From positions 62,001 through 126,000 of the forward strand of contig NZ_BMFZ01000002.1 in assembly GCF_014639435.1 (NCBI RefSeq): a stretch of 64,000 nt of DNA. Direction: 5' to 3'. Shown here piece after piece: positions 50,093 to 58,682 of this stretch. Position 1 is the first letter of the stretch. Every line of letters starts with the position of its first letter. A program made the position numbers and the translations under genes. The DNA comes from Hafnia psychrotolerans. GTDB taxonomy: Bacteria > Pseudomonadota > Gammaproteobacteria > Enterobacterales > Enterobacteriaceae. Under the pieces are notes generated by a model. The model did not search any database, was not told where the DNA came from, and was given only the letters and a program-made list of their open reading frames with translations.

Positions 50093-51127
50093 ATGCCAAA
50101 AATGACCGTATTGACTACCATGCCGGCTCCGGCGTTTGCTGCGCCGCCCCGTAACCGGCGGCTAGTGTTGCTGGCTTACGAATGTTTATGCACCTTTGAA
50201 TTTGGTATTGCGGTCGAGGCGTTTGGCCGGGCCGATGAGTTGCTCGGTGAGCCACTGTATGATCTGGTGGTCGCATCGGTTGAGGAAGGTATCTTTGGCG
50301 CGCAAGGCGGTGTGCGTCTGGTGGTGGATGGCGGACTGGAGTTGCTCGAAGAGGCCGGAACCATTGTGATCCCCGGCTGGCGCAGCATTGACGAACCGGC
50401 TGCTGAGCGGCTGATCATGGCGCTGCAAAAAGCCCATGCGCATGGCACGCGCATCGTTTCCATCTGTGCAGGCAGTTTTGTACTGGCGGCCGCTGGGCTG
50501 CTTGATGGTAAACGCGCCACTGCCCACTGGAATAGCACACATGCGCTGGCACAGCGATTTCCGAACATTCAGGTAGAACACGGTATGATTTATGTCGATG
50601 AAGGCAGCGTGATCACCTCCGCTGGCGGTGCGGCCGGGGTTGATTTATGCCTGCACCTAATCCGGCGCGATTACGGAATCGACGTTGCCAACCGCACCGC
50701 CAGGCGGATGGTCACGCCGCCGCACCGTGAAGGCAATCAAGCGCAATATATTCAACAGCCGGTGCCCGCTCGCCCATCCCAAACGCTATCACCATTGCTC
50801 GACGACCTGCGCACCCGTCTCAATCAGCCGCTGGCGATTGCACAGTTGGCTGCCGAAGCCGGTATGAGCCGCCGCACCTTCCTGCGCCGTTTTCATGATG
50901 CGACCGGCAGCACGCCAGGTGAGTGGATGCTCGGTATACGGCTGGAGAAAGCCTGCGCGCTGCTTGAAACGGGTACGTTGAACATCGAGCATGTGGCTGA
51001 GCAATCCGGTTTCGGCTCCCCTGAAAGCCTGCGCCATCACTTTCGTCAGCGTCTGGGGACCACACCCACCCTTTACCGCCAGCAATTTAGTGACCGTATT
51101 GCCGGAGCAATAAACACGCTTGGCTAA
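50093..51127 (+). CDS. GlxA-type AraC-family transcriptional regulator
   Basis: A 344-residue protein with an N-terminal DJ-1/PfpI-like domain (about 22-190). It shows a nucleophile-elbow-like VSICAGSFVLAAAGLLDGKRATAHW and VDEGSVITSAGGAAGVDLCLHLI. A C-terminal AraC double helix-turn-helix (about 235-335) reads AQLAAEAGMSRRTFLRRFHDATGSTPGEWMLGIRLEKACALLE and VAEQSGFGSPESLRHHFRQRLGTTPTLYR. This class is usually annotated FtrA/GlxA-like. It is divergent from the MFS gene, with the shared promoter region at 49981-50092. The inducer is unknown. Confidence 0.88.
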   Translation: MPKMTVLTTMPAPAFAAPPRNRRLVLLAYECLCTFEFGIAVEAFGRADELLGEPLYDLVVASVEEGIFGAQGGVRLVVDGGLELLEEAGTIVIPGWRSIDEPAAERLIMALQKAHAHGTRIVSICAGSFVLAAAGLLDGKRATAHWNSTHALAQRFPNIQVEHGMIYVDEGSVITSAGGAAGVDLCLHLIRRDYGIDVANRTARRMVTPPHREGNQAQYIQQPVPARPSQTLSPLLDDLRTRLNQPLAIAQLAAEAGMSRRTFLRRFHDATGSTPGEWMLGIRLEKACALLETGTLNIEHVAEQSGFGSPESLRHHFRQRLGTTPTLYRQQFSDRIAGAINTLG

Positions 51128-51281
51128 TCAGATAAATTAAATAGGGTTTATCTTCAAACAGCGACGGAGATCCCTATTAGTAATAATACGTACCACCTCA
51201 CCAAAATAGTGCGACGTTATATAAACATCACCATGATGGGGCATTATTTTATTGCTGCGATTCTATTCGTTGTTTTTTTGA

Positions 51282-51297
51282 ACGCAAGCGATTACTT
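51282..51297 (+). promoter_or_regulatory. candidate PurR operator upstream of the nucleoside transporter
   Basis: ACGCAAGCGATTACTT agrees at every fixed position with the PurR consensus ANGCAANCGNTTNCNT. It lies about 90 bases upstream of a NupC-family gene and overlaps a 14-base perfect palindrome TTACTTGCAAGTAA at 51292-51305. Confidence 0.65.
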
Positions 51298-51388
51298 GCA
51301 AGTAACGTAATGAAAAAACCAGATGAGTTTTGTGAGCTTGCTGTTATAGTTCGCTTTTAAAACACCACTTAAACTTTCTGGGATCCCC

Positions 51389-52576
51389 ATGGCGTCAAAT
51401 ATATTGCATTTCCTGTTGAGCCTTATAATGGTATTCGGCGTAAGTTGGCTGATCAGCTACAACAAACGCGGCATTAAATTACGTTATGTACTGCAAATCC
51501 TGGTGATTGAAATCGCACTAGCATGGGTGCTGCTATACAGTCAGGCCGGTGTATACCTGATATCTGGCCTGTCTGGCGTGTTCACCAACCTGATGAGTTA
51601 TGCACGCGTCGGCACCGATTTTGTTTTCGGTGGTCTGGTCAATGAAAACCAGTTTAGCTTCTTCTTATTTGTTCTCTGCCCTATCATCTTTATTTCCGCG
51701 CTGATCGGTATTCTCCAGCATCTGCGTATTTTACCGTTAATGATTAAAGGTATCGGTTGGGCGTTATCCAAAATTAATGGTATGCCTAAGCTGGAGTCCT
51801 TTAATGCGGTGAGTTCATTATTAGTTGGACAATCTGAAAACTTTATCGCAATTAAAGATATTGTTCCGCAACTTAATGAACGCCGGATGTATACTTTATC
51901 TGCCACCGCCATCTCAACCGTTTCAATGTCAATTGTCGGCTCTTATATGACCTTGCTGGAGCCGCGCTACGTTATGCTGTCGCTGATCCTGAATATGCTC
52001 TCTACCTTTGCTGTTTTGCAGGTAGTGAACCCCTATTCCGATGAAGCAGACAGTGAAATGCCTAAAATGAACATCCCTAAGCATAGCTTTGTCGAAATGC
52101 TGGGTGAATACATTATGGCCGGTTTTAAAATGGCGATGATTGTGGCCGCCATGTTGGTAGGGTTCAACGCCCTGCTGGCGATGATCAATGCGATCTTCCT
52201 GCACGGCGTTGGTCTGAGCTTCCAGGATATCATCGGTTATCTGTTCTATCCGGTGGCCTGGCTGACCGGTATTGTCAGTCATGACTCACTGACTGCCGGC
52301 AGCATCATGGGCACCAAAATTGTCGCCAATGAATTTGTCGCCATGTTGCAGATGAAAGACCTGTTGGCCCAACTGGAACCGCGCACTGTAGCAATCCTGT
52401 CCGTGTTCCTGGTCTCTTTTGCCAATATTTCTACCGTCGGTATTATTGCCGGTGCGGTAAAAAGTATTGCGGAAGTTCAGGGCAACATGGTCGCCCGAGC
52501 AGCTTTCCGCCTGCTGGTTGGTGCCACGCTGGTGAGCCTGCTGTCCGCCTCCATCGTCGGTCTGGTTTACCGTTAA
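51389..52576 (+). CDS. NupC-family concentrative nucleoside transporter
   Basis: The 395-residue CNT transporter has about eight to ten membrane helices. It follows E. coli NupC along its length: VLCPIIFISALIGILQHLRILP, KINGMPKLESFNAVSSLLVGQSENFIAIKDI, TVSMSIVGSYMTLLEPRYV, GEYIMAGFKMAMIVAAMLVGF and FLVSFANISTVGIIAGAVK. It should import nucleosides with protons. I leave the symbol open because nupC and nupX are paralogues. GGGA lies upstream of the ATG. A PurR box upstream suggests control by purine levels. Confidence 0.9.
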   Translation: MASNILHFLLSLIMVFGVSWLISYNKRGIKLRYVLQILVIEIALAWVLLYSQAGVYLISGLSGVFTNLMSYARVGTDFVFGGLVNENQFSFFLFVLCPIIFISALIGILQHLRILPLMIKGIGWALSKINGMPKLESFNAVSSLLVGQSENFIAIKDIVPQLNERRMYTLSATAISTVSMSIVGSYMTLLEPRYVMLSLILNMLSTFAVLQVVNPYSDEADSEMPKMNIPKHSFVEMLGEYIMAGFKMAMIVAAMLVGFNALLAMINAIFLHGVGLSFQDIIGYLFYPVAWLTGIVSHDSLTAGSIMGTKIVANEFVAMLQMKDLLAQLEPRTVAILSVFLVSFANISTVGIIAGAVKSIAEVQGNMVARAAFRLLVGATLVSLLSASIVGLVYR

Positions 52577-52592
52577 ACACCTCGTCTCTTTC

Positions 52593-52617
52593 AAGGGCAG
52601 CCCCGCTGGCTGCCCTT
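52593..52617 (+). terminator. hairpin after the nucleoside transporter
   Basis: A perfect 10-bp stem AAGGGCAGCC (52593-52602) / GGCTGCCCTT (52608-52617) with a 5-base loop, 17 bases after the stop codon. No long T-run follows. Confidence 0.7.
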
Positions 52618-52679
52618 GCTCACCAACGTCACACAGTTGAGCTACAGTTAACGCACCCTCTTTCCCAAAAGATTTAACT

Positions 52680-53345
52680 ATGCTTTCCGTTAAACACTAT
52701 ATTCATACTCGCCCACGGTTATTGATCGCTATCGCTGCCGGCCTTGGCTGCTATTTTTTGCTGCCGATGCTGCCAGTGTATCTGTCACAATTCGAACGCC
52801 TGATGGTCAGTTGGAACATACTGGCATGGCTCTATCTGCTCATGATCTGGCTATTGATGATGACGGCTGCGCCGGAGCGGATCCGTACCATTGCCCGCGC
52901 CCAGGATGAAAGTGCCAGCCAGGTACTGACGCTAGTCAGCATCACCTGTCTGGTCAGTATGCTGGTGATTTTTATGGAGCTGAGTACCGTGAAGCAACTC
53001 TCCGGCACGGCTAAATCTTTTCACCTGATCCTCACCGTTACCACACTGGTTGCCTCGTGGTCGTTGCTGCCAACCGCTTTTTCTATGCACTACGCCCATC
53101 TTTATTACCGTCGCGGGGCAGAAAAACAGAAAGCGTTGCTGTTCCCGGATCAAATCGAACAACCCGAGTATTGGGATTTTCTCTACTTCTCTTTCACACT
53201 GGCCGTTGCCTGCCAGACTGCCGATGTCGCCACTGGCACCACCGAGGTTCGCCGTATTACGCTTATCCAGTCCATACTGGCCTTCGTGTTCAATCTGGCA
53301 ATTTTAGGCCTGTCAGTGAACGTGGCCGCCGGGTTGATGAGCTAG
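52680..53345 (+). CDS. DUF1345 family membrane protein
   Basis: A 221-residue integral membrane protein with about five hydrophobic segments. The DUF1345 hallmarks are SWSLLPTAFSMHYAHLYYR and PEYWDFLYFSFTLAVACQTADVATGTTEVRR near residues 126-195. Function unknown. It stands alone between a hairpin and the ArsR gene. Confidence 0.86.
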   Translation: MLSVKHYIHTRPRLLIAIAAGLGCYFLLPMLPVYLSQFERLMVSWNILAWLYLLMIWLLMMTAAPERIRTIARAQDESASQVLTLVSITCLVSMLVIFMELSTVKQLSGTAKSFHLILTVTTLVASWSLLPTAFSMHYAHLYYRRGAEKQKALLFPDQIEQPEYWDFLYFSFTLAVACQTADVATGTTEVRRITLIQSILAFVFNLAILGLSVNVAAGLMS

Positions 53346-53495
53346 TTTCCAGCCGATATCATCCTTCATTACCGCCTCAACGTTTTACCTCGGCGCGCTT
53401 CACCTCGCCTGAGGTACTTAACTGCATCAGTTATACCTATAATTTTTTTATTCGATAAACTTGCGCTTCAGATAAGTGGATACTAATGTTTTAAA

Positions 53496-53807
53496 ATGAC
53501 TGAAAATGAGATATTCAAAGCGCTGGCTGACCCTACCCGCCGCGCCATCTTCGAGAAACTGTCGACAGGCGGCCTGAATGCCACAGCCCTGCGCGAAGGC
53601 ATGTCGATCAGCCAGTCGGCCATGTCCCAGCACCTTGCAGTTTTGCGTCACGCAAGTCTGGTGCGCGAAGAGCGTCAGGGGCGTTTCGTAAATTATGAAG
53701 TCGATCCCGCAGGCCTGGCGTTTGTCGTGCAGTGGTTGGCTAAATATCGCGCCTTCTGGCCAACGCGGATCGACAACTTGAAAACCTTACTGAAGGATAT
53801 GGAGTAA
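53496..53807 (+). CDS. ArsR/SmtB-family winged-helix regulator
   Basis: A 103-residue regulator starting MTENEIFKALADPTRRAIFEKLS; recognition helix region SISQSAMSQHLAVLRHASLVREERQGRFVNYEVD. No metal-binding ELCVCDL-type cysteine box, so it probably senses something other than arsenite-type metals; it resembles the ArsR proteins paired with SRPBCC/AHSA1 proteins. It is followed after five bases by such a gene. No Shine-Dalgarno motif is evident. Confidence 0.88.
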   Translation: MTENEIFKALADPTRRAIFEKLSTGGLNATALREGMSISQSAMSQHLAVLRHASLVREERQGRFVNYEVDPAGLAFVVQWLAKYRAFWPTRIDNLKTLLKDME

Positions 53808-53812
53808 ACGAC

Positions 53813-54148
53813 ATGATGACCGAGAGGAAAAATAAAGATGTCGTGTTGAAATACGATCTCGAGGCGCCTCCAGAGAAAGTCTGGCGAGCAATAAGCCTTT
53901 CCTCCCTGCGTCAGCAGTGGTTACCGTCACAAGTTTTGGCCGAAAGCGCACCGATGTGTTCCATACCAGGTAAGGAAATCCGCTACAAAATGCAGGACGA
54001 TGAGCCGCCGTATCTCGCCAGCATCGTGACATTTCAGCTTATGCCTAACGCGCAAGGTGGCACCACACTCACCATTATTCATAGACTGGAAGACGACCGG
54101 CTGACGCCAGCCAATGACGCTCAACCCAGACTGATGTGTGCCGCCTGA
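53813..54148 (+). CDS. SRPBCC (AHSA1-like) domain protein
   Basis: A 111-residue protein: DVVLKYDLEAPPEKVWRAISLSSLRQQWLP is the start of an AHSA1/SRPBCC ligand-binding fold, with ASIVTFQLMPNAQGGTTLTIIHRLEDD as the later strands. It is shorter than most AHSA1 proteins (about 140 or more residues) and lacks the usual long C-terminal helix, ending NDAQPRLMCAA. It may be a compact or truncated form. It is paired with the ArsR gene and precedes the clpP paralogue. ATG after GGAG. Confidence 0.75.
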   Translation: MMTERKNKDVVLKYDLEAPPEKVWRAISLSSLRQQWLPSQVLAESAPMCSIPGKEIRYKMQDDEPPYLASIVTFQLMPNAQGGTTLTIIHRLEDDRLTPANDAQPRLMCAA

Positions 54149-54191
54149 GCCCACGTTTAAAAATAATTTTCCCCGATAAAAGGAGTTCGCC

Positions 54192-54788
54192 ATGCGCGAA
54201 ATGATGCAACTCGTCCCGATGGTCGTCGAGCAATCCAGCACGGGCGAGCGGTCTTTCGATATCTATTCGCGCCTGCTGCGCGACCGGATCATATTTCTCA
54301 ACGGCGAGGTTAATGACGGCATTTCCATCCTCATCTGCGCGCAACTGTTATTTCTGGAAGCAGAAAATCCCAACAAGCCGATAAATCTCTACATCAATTC
54401 ACCCGGTGGCGTCATCACCAGTGGCCTGGCGATTTATGACACCATGTGTTTTATTCAGGCACCGGTGCACACGCTATGTATGGGCACCGCCGGATCGATG
54501 GGTTCATTCCTGTTAATGGCGGGCGAGCCCGGTGAACGAGCAGCGTTGCCCAACGCCAGTATCGTGGTGCATCAGCCTTCAGGAGGATTTCAGGGAAAGG
54601 CATCCGATATTTTCATTCATGCGCAGGAGATGCAACTGACCAAGAGCCGGATCACCGCGCTATATGCCCAACATTGTGGGCGTACCAATGAAGAGGCCGA
54701 GCGAGCGCTCGATCGCGACAACTTTATGACCGCAGAACAGGCGCTTGAATGGGGGCTGATCGATCGCATTCTGACCAGACGTTATTAA
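54192..54788 (+). CDS. second ClpP-type serine protease subunit
   Basis: The 198-residue ClpP paralogue retains the catalytic triad: S102 in [12 protein letters not shown]127 in [11 protein letters not shown] and D176 in RALDRDNFM. It also has [17 protein letters not shown] and the C-terminal [11 protein letters not shown]. It lacks the N-terminal propeptide of housekeeping ClpP. No clpX is adjacent, so it is not the clpP-clpX locus. GGAG five bases upstream supports the ATG. It sits in an apparent ArsR-SRPBCC-clpP2 transcription unit; the substrate and partner ATPase are unknown. Confidence 0.88.
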   Translation: MREMMQLVPMVVEQSSTGERSFDIYSRLLRDRIIFLNGEVNDGISILICAQLLFLEAENPNKPINLYINSPGGVITSGLAIYDTMCFIQAPVHTLCMGTAGSMGSFLLMAGEPGERAALPNASIVVHQPSGGFQGKASDIFIHAQEMQLTKSRITALYAQHCGRTNEEAERALDRDNFMTAEQALEWGLIDRILTRRY

Positions 54789-54826
54789 TGCGCAGGCCCA
54801 CCATACCGGGTAAGCAACAGCACCTG

Positions 54827-54863
54827 ATCGTGGATGCTGATATCTGCCAGACTCTTCCACGAT
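54827..54863. repeat. inverted repeat downstream of the clpP paralogue
   Basis: ATCGTGGA (54827-54834) and TCCACGAT (54856-54863), 21 bases apart, about 40 bases after the clpP2 stop. No T-run, so it may be an mRNA 3'-end structure rather than a standard terminator. The rest of 54789-55018 holds no gene. Confidence 0.45.
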
Positions 54864-55018
54864 GAGTTTAGGGCATAAGAAAATGAAGACGTTGATCCCG
54901 CCGAGACCGATTACATAAAATGGGATTTTTCATCACGGGTTATTCATCTGCCGATGATCATCGAGGGCCTTATGCACTGATGCATCTCGGATATCATCGC
55001 ATTTAAAGGAGTTTTACT

Positions 55019-55408
55019 ATGTCGGGTTCTTCCGCCAATCTGCTTTCATGTTCTTTTGTCCTTGCCGTACCCGATCTTAAGAAAAGTGCAGCCTATTTTC
55101 GTGACGTTCTCGGATTTAGTTTAGCCTGGCCTGAAGACCTGGGCTGGCAAATGGCATCGCGAGGAGCTGTACGTATCATGATAGGCCATTCACCGGATGC
55201 AATCCCCCCTTCAGCAACGGGCGACCACAGCTATTTTGGCTATCTGAATGTCGACGATGCCAACGCGCTTTACCATGAATTTGTCAGTTCGGGAGCTATC
55301 ATACTTCAGCCTCCGGCCGATCAACCTCATGGTATGCGTGAATTTACGGTAGCCACTCCAGAGGGTCATAGAATGATGATTGGTCAGGACTTGTCATCAA
55401 ACGGGTAG
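55019..55408 (+). CDS. VOC-family (glyoxalase/bleomycin-resistance-like) protein
   Basis: The 129-residue protein has the paired beta-alpha-beta-beta-beta modules of vicinal oxygen chelate proteins: FVLAVPDLKKSAAYFRDVLGFSL and YLNVDDANALYHEFVSSGAIIL, ending REFTVATPEGHRMMIGQ. A possible metal ligand Glu is in the last strand. Substrate unknown. AAAGGAG lies upstream of the ATG. It is convergent with the TetR gene. Confidence 0.85.
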   Translation: MSGSSANLLSCSFVLAVPDLKKSAAYFRDVLGFSLAWPEDLGWQMASRGAVRIMIGHSPDAIPPSATGDHSYFGYLNVDDANALYHEFVSSGAIILQPPADQPHGMREFTVATPEGHRMMIGQDLSSNG

Positions 55409-55433
55409 AGAGTCTCCTGTGGCAAGCGACTGT

Positions 55434-56108
55434 TTATATAGGGATCTGATGGATATCAGGCGATTTTGGCCGCGCCTCGCGCTGCAGATATCCCAGGCAG
55501 AGTGACTCCAGTTGCCCACAAAGTTTCGGGATCATTAATTGCGGTGACTCGCCTTCAAGCACCAAACGTAGGGGGCCGACTAAAGCTCCCCTGAACATAA
55601 ACGACGTCATGGCAACGTCATCAAAATGCGCATCGCAAGCAGTCCTCAGCATGGCCTCCAGTGCCACACGGTTGCGTTCCCCCACTTCGCGAACATAGCG
55701 GCGTGAGTCGAGTTCGGCAGCAACTGCGTAGAGGGCCCGAGACTCATCGAGATTCTCCGTCTTAGCCTGTACGAATGCGGTAACCACGGCCTTTACCATC
55801 CTTTGCAAAGTCCCGTTATGTGCTGACGCTGCGGCTTCCTCCGTCACACTCACTACTCTTTCTAAATGTCGCTGTAGCACGGCAAATAGCAGCGCCTGCT
55901 TTTGCGGAAAATACTGGTAAAGGCTGCCGACCGAGACTCCGGCTCTCTCAGCCACGCGGATAGTGGTAAGCCGCTGCAATCCCTCAGCACGTAAAACCTG
56001 AATAGTCGCATCAAAAATCGCCTCCACGGTAGCCTGGGAGCGCGCCTGCCGCGGCTGTTTGCGGGCCTTTAGCCCCTGTCCGTCATCTGTCTGCATATGC
56101 GAATTCAC
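55434..56108 (-). CDS. TetR-family repressor
   Basis: The 224-residue protein has an N-terminal TetR helix-turn-helix (about 15-70: RQARSQATVEAIFDATIQVLRAEGLQRLTTIRVAERAGVSVGSLYQYFPQKQALLFAVL, quoted in part: ERAGVSVGSLYQYFP) and a helical ligand domain. The first possible start is GTG 56108; ATG 56096 is an alternative and neither has a strong ribosome-binding site. Divergent from the aldo-keto reductase gene with a palindromic operator between, so autorepression plus control of that gene is likely. Confidence 0.86.
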   Translation of the reverse strand: MNSHMQTDDGQGLKARKQPRQARSQATVEAIFDATIQVLRAEGLQRLTTIRVAERAGVSVGSLYQYFPQKQALLFAVLQRHLERVVSVTEEAAASAHNGTLQRMVKAVVTAFVQAKTENLDESRALYAVAAELDSRRYVREVGERNRVALEAMLRTACDAHFDDVAMTSFMFRGALVGPLRLVLEGESPQLMIPKLCGQLESLCLGYLQREARPKSPDIHQIPI

Positions 56109-56109
56109 A

Positions 56110-56129
56110 ATATGAATAATTATTCGTAT
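56110..56129. promoter_or_regulatory. palindromic operator between tetR-type gene and aldo-keto reductase
   Basis: Core GAATAATTATTC (56114-56125) is a perfect palindrome. It extends to ATA...TAT on both sides with one mismatch, for 20 bases overall. It lies in the 75-base gap between the divergent genes, where TetR-family operators are normally found. Confidence 0.65.
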
Positions 56130-56183
56130 TCTACATGAACATCTTGTCGCTTACTAAACACCCCCGGAATAAGGAACGCACCA

Positions 56184-57050
56184 ATGACTGAAGTAACACA
56201 AGCCGGTATTTTTCAACTGGGCGATTTGTCAGTGACGCGCATGGGCTACGGCGCAATGCAACTTGCAGGACCTCACGTTTTTGGGCCGCCGAAAGATCGG
56301 GCGGCAGCGCTGGCAGTGCTTCGCGCTGCTGTCGAAAGCGGAATTACCCATATCGACACCAGTGATTTTTATGGCCCTCACGTGACAAATCAGCTTATCC
56401 GTGAGGCGCTCCATCCCTATTCTGACGCGCTCACGATTGTGACAAAGGTCGGTGCGCACCGGGGTAGCGATGCGTCGTGGAACGTGGCGGCATCGGCGGC
56501 TGAACTGGAATCGGCAGTGCATGATAATCTGCGCAATCTCGATCTCGATGTGCTGGACGTGGTGAACTTTCGCGTCATGTTCAACGCCGCAGCACCGACT
56601 GAAGGTGATATTGAAGAGCCTTTGACGGCACTCGCAGAGCTTCAGACCAAAGGCTTGATTCGTCACATTGGACTCAGCAATGTGACCGAACGACAAGTGG
56701 CTCAGGGCCGCACCATCACCGACATTGTGTGTGTACAGAATATGTACAATCTTGCCCATCGTCATGATGACGAGCTGATTAATCGTCTTGCCAAAGAGGG
56801 GATCGCCTATGTTCCGTTTTTCCCGCTCGGAGGTTTCTCTCCGCTGCAGGCCGATGCATTGAGCTACGTTGCAGAGCAATGCGAGGCGACACCCATGCAA
56901 GTGGCTTTGGCATGGTTGCTACAACGCGCACCGAACATACTGCTGATACCCGGCACCTCGTCCGTGGCGCACTTGCAGCAGAACATCAAAAGTGTGAACC
57001 TTCAGTTGCCTGCGGATTTCCTGTCATCATTGGACAATATAGGTATTTGA
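56184..57050 (+). CDS. aldo/keto reductase, PdxI (YdbC)-like
   Basis: The 288-residue AKR aligns along its length with E. coli YdbC (PdxI, an NADPH-dependent pyridoxal reductase): VTRMGYGAMQLAGPHVFGPPKDR, HIDTSDFYGPHVTNQLIREAL, TKVGAHRG, LGLDVLDVVN-like LDLDVLDVVNF, and LIPGTSSVAHLQQN. Catalytic D/Y are in DTSDFYG, with K in TKVGAHR. It probably reduces pyridoxal or a similar aldehyde. AAGGA precedes the ATG. The divergent TetR gene likely represses it. Confidence 0.88.
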   Translation: MTEVTQAGIFQLGDLSVTRMGYGAMQLAGPHVFGPPKDRAAALAVLRAAVESGITHIDTSDFYGPHVTNQLIREALHPYSDALTIVTKVGAHRGSDASWNVAASAAELESAVHDNLRNLDLDVLDVVNFRVMFNAAAPTEGDIEEPLTALAELQTKGLIRHIGLSNVTERQVAQGRTITDIVCVQNMYNLAHRHDDELINRLAKEGIAYVPFFPLGGFSPLQADALSYVAEQCEATPMQVALAWLLQRAPNILLIPGTSSVAHLQQNIKSVNLQLPADFLSSLDNIGI

Positions 57051-57126
57051 AGCGACCAAACAGCGGCAGGCCGGAACGATGAGTTGATCTCGTCGATAGT
57101 GGGGCCGTCGAGTGATTTTCAGAAAT

Positions 57127-57164
57127 AAAAAAAGCCGATAACACCTTCATGTTATCGGCTTTTT
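57127..57164. terminator. bidirectional terminator between the aldo-keto reductase and ddc
   Basis: Seven A, a 10-bp stem AGCCGATAAC (57133-57142) / GTTATCGGCT (57151-57160), loop of eight, then five T. It serves both converging genes. Confidence 0.92.
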
Positions 57165-57191
57165 GCTGCGGTTTAACGCAGAAATGAAGCT

Positions 57192-58673
57192 TTACGCGTT
57201 GAGCAGTTGCTGCGCCGTACCTTCAACCAGCGCCAATAGGACTTTCACATCCTCGAGGCTAACGGTCGGGTTCAGTAAGGTAAGCTTCAGGCAGGTCACG
57301 CCGTTGTGCTCGGTAACACCGACGTTGGCGCGGCCAGAATCCAGCAGTGCATCGCCGATCTTCTGATTCAGCAGCGCAATCGCGGCATCGCTGGCGGTGG
57401 GCAGTGACGGCGGACGGAAACGGAACAGGACGCTCGCCAACTGTGGCTGCATCACTAACTCCAGTGAAGGCTGCGCGGTGACAAATTTCGCCACGCCCTG
57501 AGCCAGCGTCACACCGTGATCGATGATCTCGGCGTACTGCTTCTGCCCTAACGCTTCCAGCCCCATCCACAGTTTCAGTGCATCGAAACGACGAGTCGTT
57601 TGCAAGGATTTGGACACCAGATTCGGCACGCCCGCTTCTTCGTCAAACTCAGAGTTCAGGTAAGCCGCCTGATAGCGCATCAGCTCATAGTGACGCGCTT
57701 CTTTAAGCAGGAACGCACCGCAACTGATGGTCTGGAAGAACTGCTTGTGGAAGTCCAGCGTGATGGAGTCCACTAATTCAATGCCATCCAGATAGTCGCG
57801 ATATTTTTCGGACAGCAACAGCGCGCCGCCCCATGCCGCATCTACGTGCACCCAGATCTGATGCTCTGCCGCCAGCGCGGCAATGTCACGCAGCGGATCG
57901 ATCGCCCCCGCATCGGTGGTGCCTGCGGTCGCGACAATCGCCAGAATTTGCTCGCCGTTGGCCTGCGCCTGAGCGAGTTTATCTTGCAGATCCTTGACGT
58001 CCATACGGGCGAAAGCATCGGTTTTCACCAGCGTCACTGACTGGTAACCCAGACCGAGCAGAGCCATGTTCTTCTGCACCGAAAAATGCGCATTTTCAGA
58101 ACATAAGACTTTAATTTTCTTCAGGTTACCGACCAGGCCATCCTGCTGGATAGAGTGTCCCTGACGCGCAAAAAAGGCATCACGCGCCAGCATCAAACCC
58201 ATCAGATTACTCTGGGTGCCGCCGCTGGTGAACACGCCAGCATCGCCAGCCTGATACCCCACCTGTGTACGCAACCATTCGATCAGCTTCATCTCAATGA
58301 TGGTGGCTGACGGGCTTTGATCCCAGGAGTCCATACTCTGGTTAGTGGCGTTAATCAGCACTTCGGCCGCCTGGCTAATGACCAGGCTCGGGCAATGTAA
58401 ATGCGCGACGCACTGCGGGTGATGCACAGACAGGCTGTCTTTTAAAAAGTACTCAATCGCACGTTCAATCGCGACCTGGTTGCCCAGCCCCTGTGGATTG
58501 AAATCCAGCGTAATGCGTTCACGCAGTTCGGCGACACTTTTGCCCTGATACATCTCAGGTTGTTGCAACCACTGCACAACAGCTTCGCTGCTCTGGGCAA
58601 TCGCCTGCTGGTAGGCCTCAGTGCTCTGCGCTGAGGCGGCCAGGATCGGATTTAACTCGGACATCGCGGTCAT
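57192..58673 (-). CDS. ddc: L-2,4-diaminobutyrate decarboxylase
   Basis: The 493-residue group-II PLP decarboxylase. PLP-lysine K310 is in SITLDFHKQFF, with VFTSGGTQSNLMGLMLARD, HFSVQKNMALLGLG, ATAGTTDAGAIDP and VHVDAAWGGALLLS as fold motifs. It decarboxylates L-2,4-diaminobutyrate to 1,3-diaminopropane. It lies nine bases downstream of the matching aminotransferase, the classic dat-ddc pair. The start ATG 58673 has GGAG only three bases upstream; a second ATG (MSEL) is possible. Confidence 0.93.
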   Translation of the reverse strand: MTAMSELNPILAASAQSTEAYQQAIAQSSEAVVQWLQQPEMYQGKSVAELRERITLDFNPQGLGNQVAIERAIEYFLKDSLSVHHPQCVAHLHCPSLVISQAAEVLINATNQSMDSWDQSPSATIIEMKLIEWLRTQVGYQAGDAGVFTSGGTQSNLMGLMLARDAFFARQGHSIQQDGLVGNLKKIKVLCSENAHFSVQKNMALLGLGYQSVTLVKTDAFARMDVKDLQDKLAQAQANGEQILAIVATAGTTDAGAIDPLRDIAALAAEHQIWVHVDAAWGGALLLSEKYRDYLDGIELVDSITLDFHKQFFQTISCGAFLLKEARHYELMRYQAAYLNSEFDEEAGVPNLVSKSLQTTRRFDALKLWMGLEALGQKQYAEIIDHGVTLAQGVAKFVTAQPSLELVMQPQLASVLFRFRPPSLPTASDAAIALLNQKIGDALLDSGRANVGVTEHNGVTCLKLTLLNPTVSLEDVKVLLALVEGTAQQLLNA

Positions 58674-58682
58674 TCACTCCAC

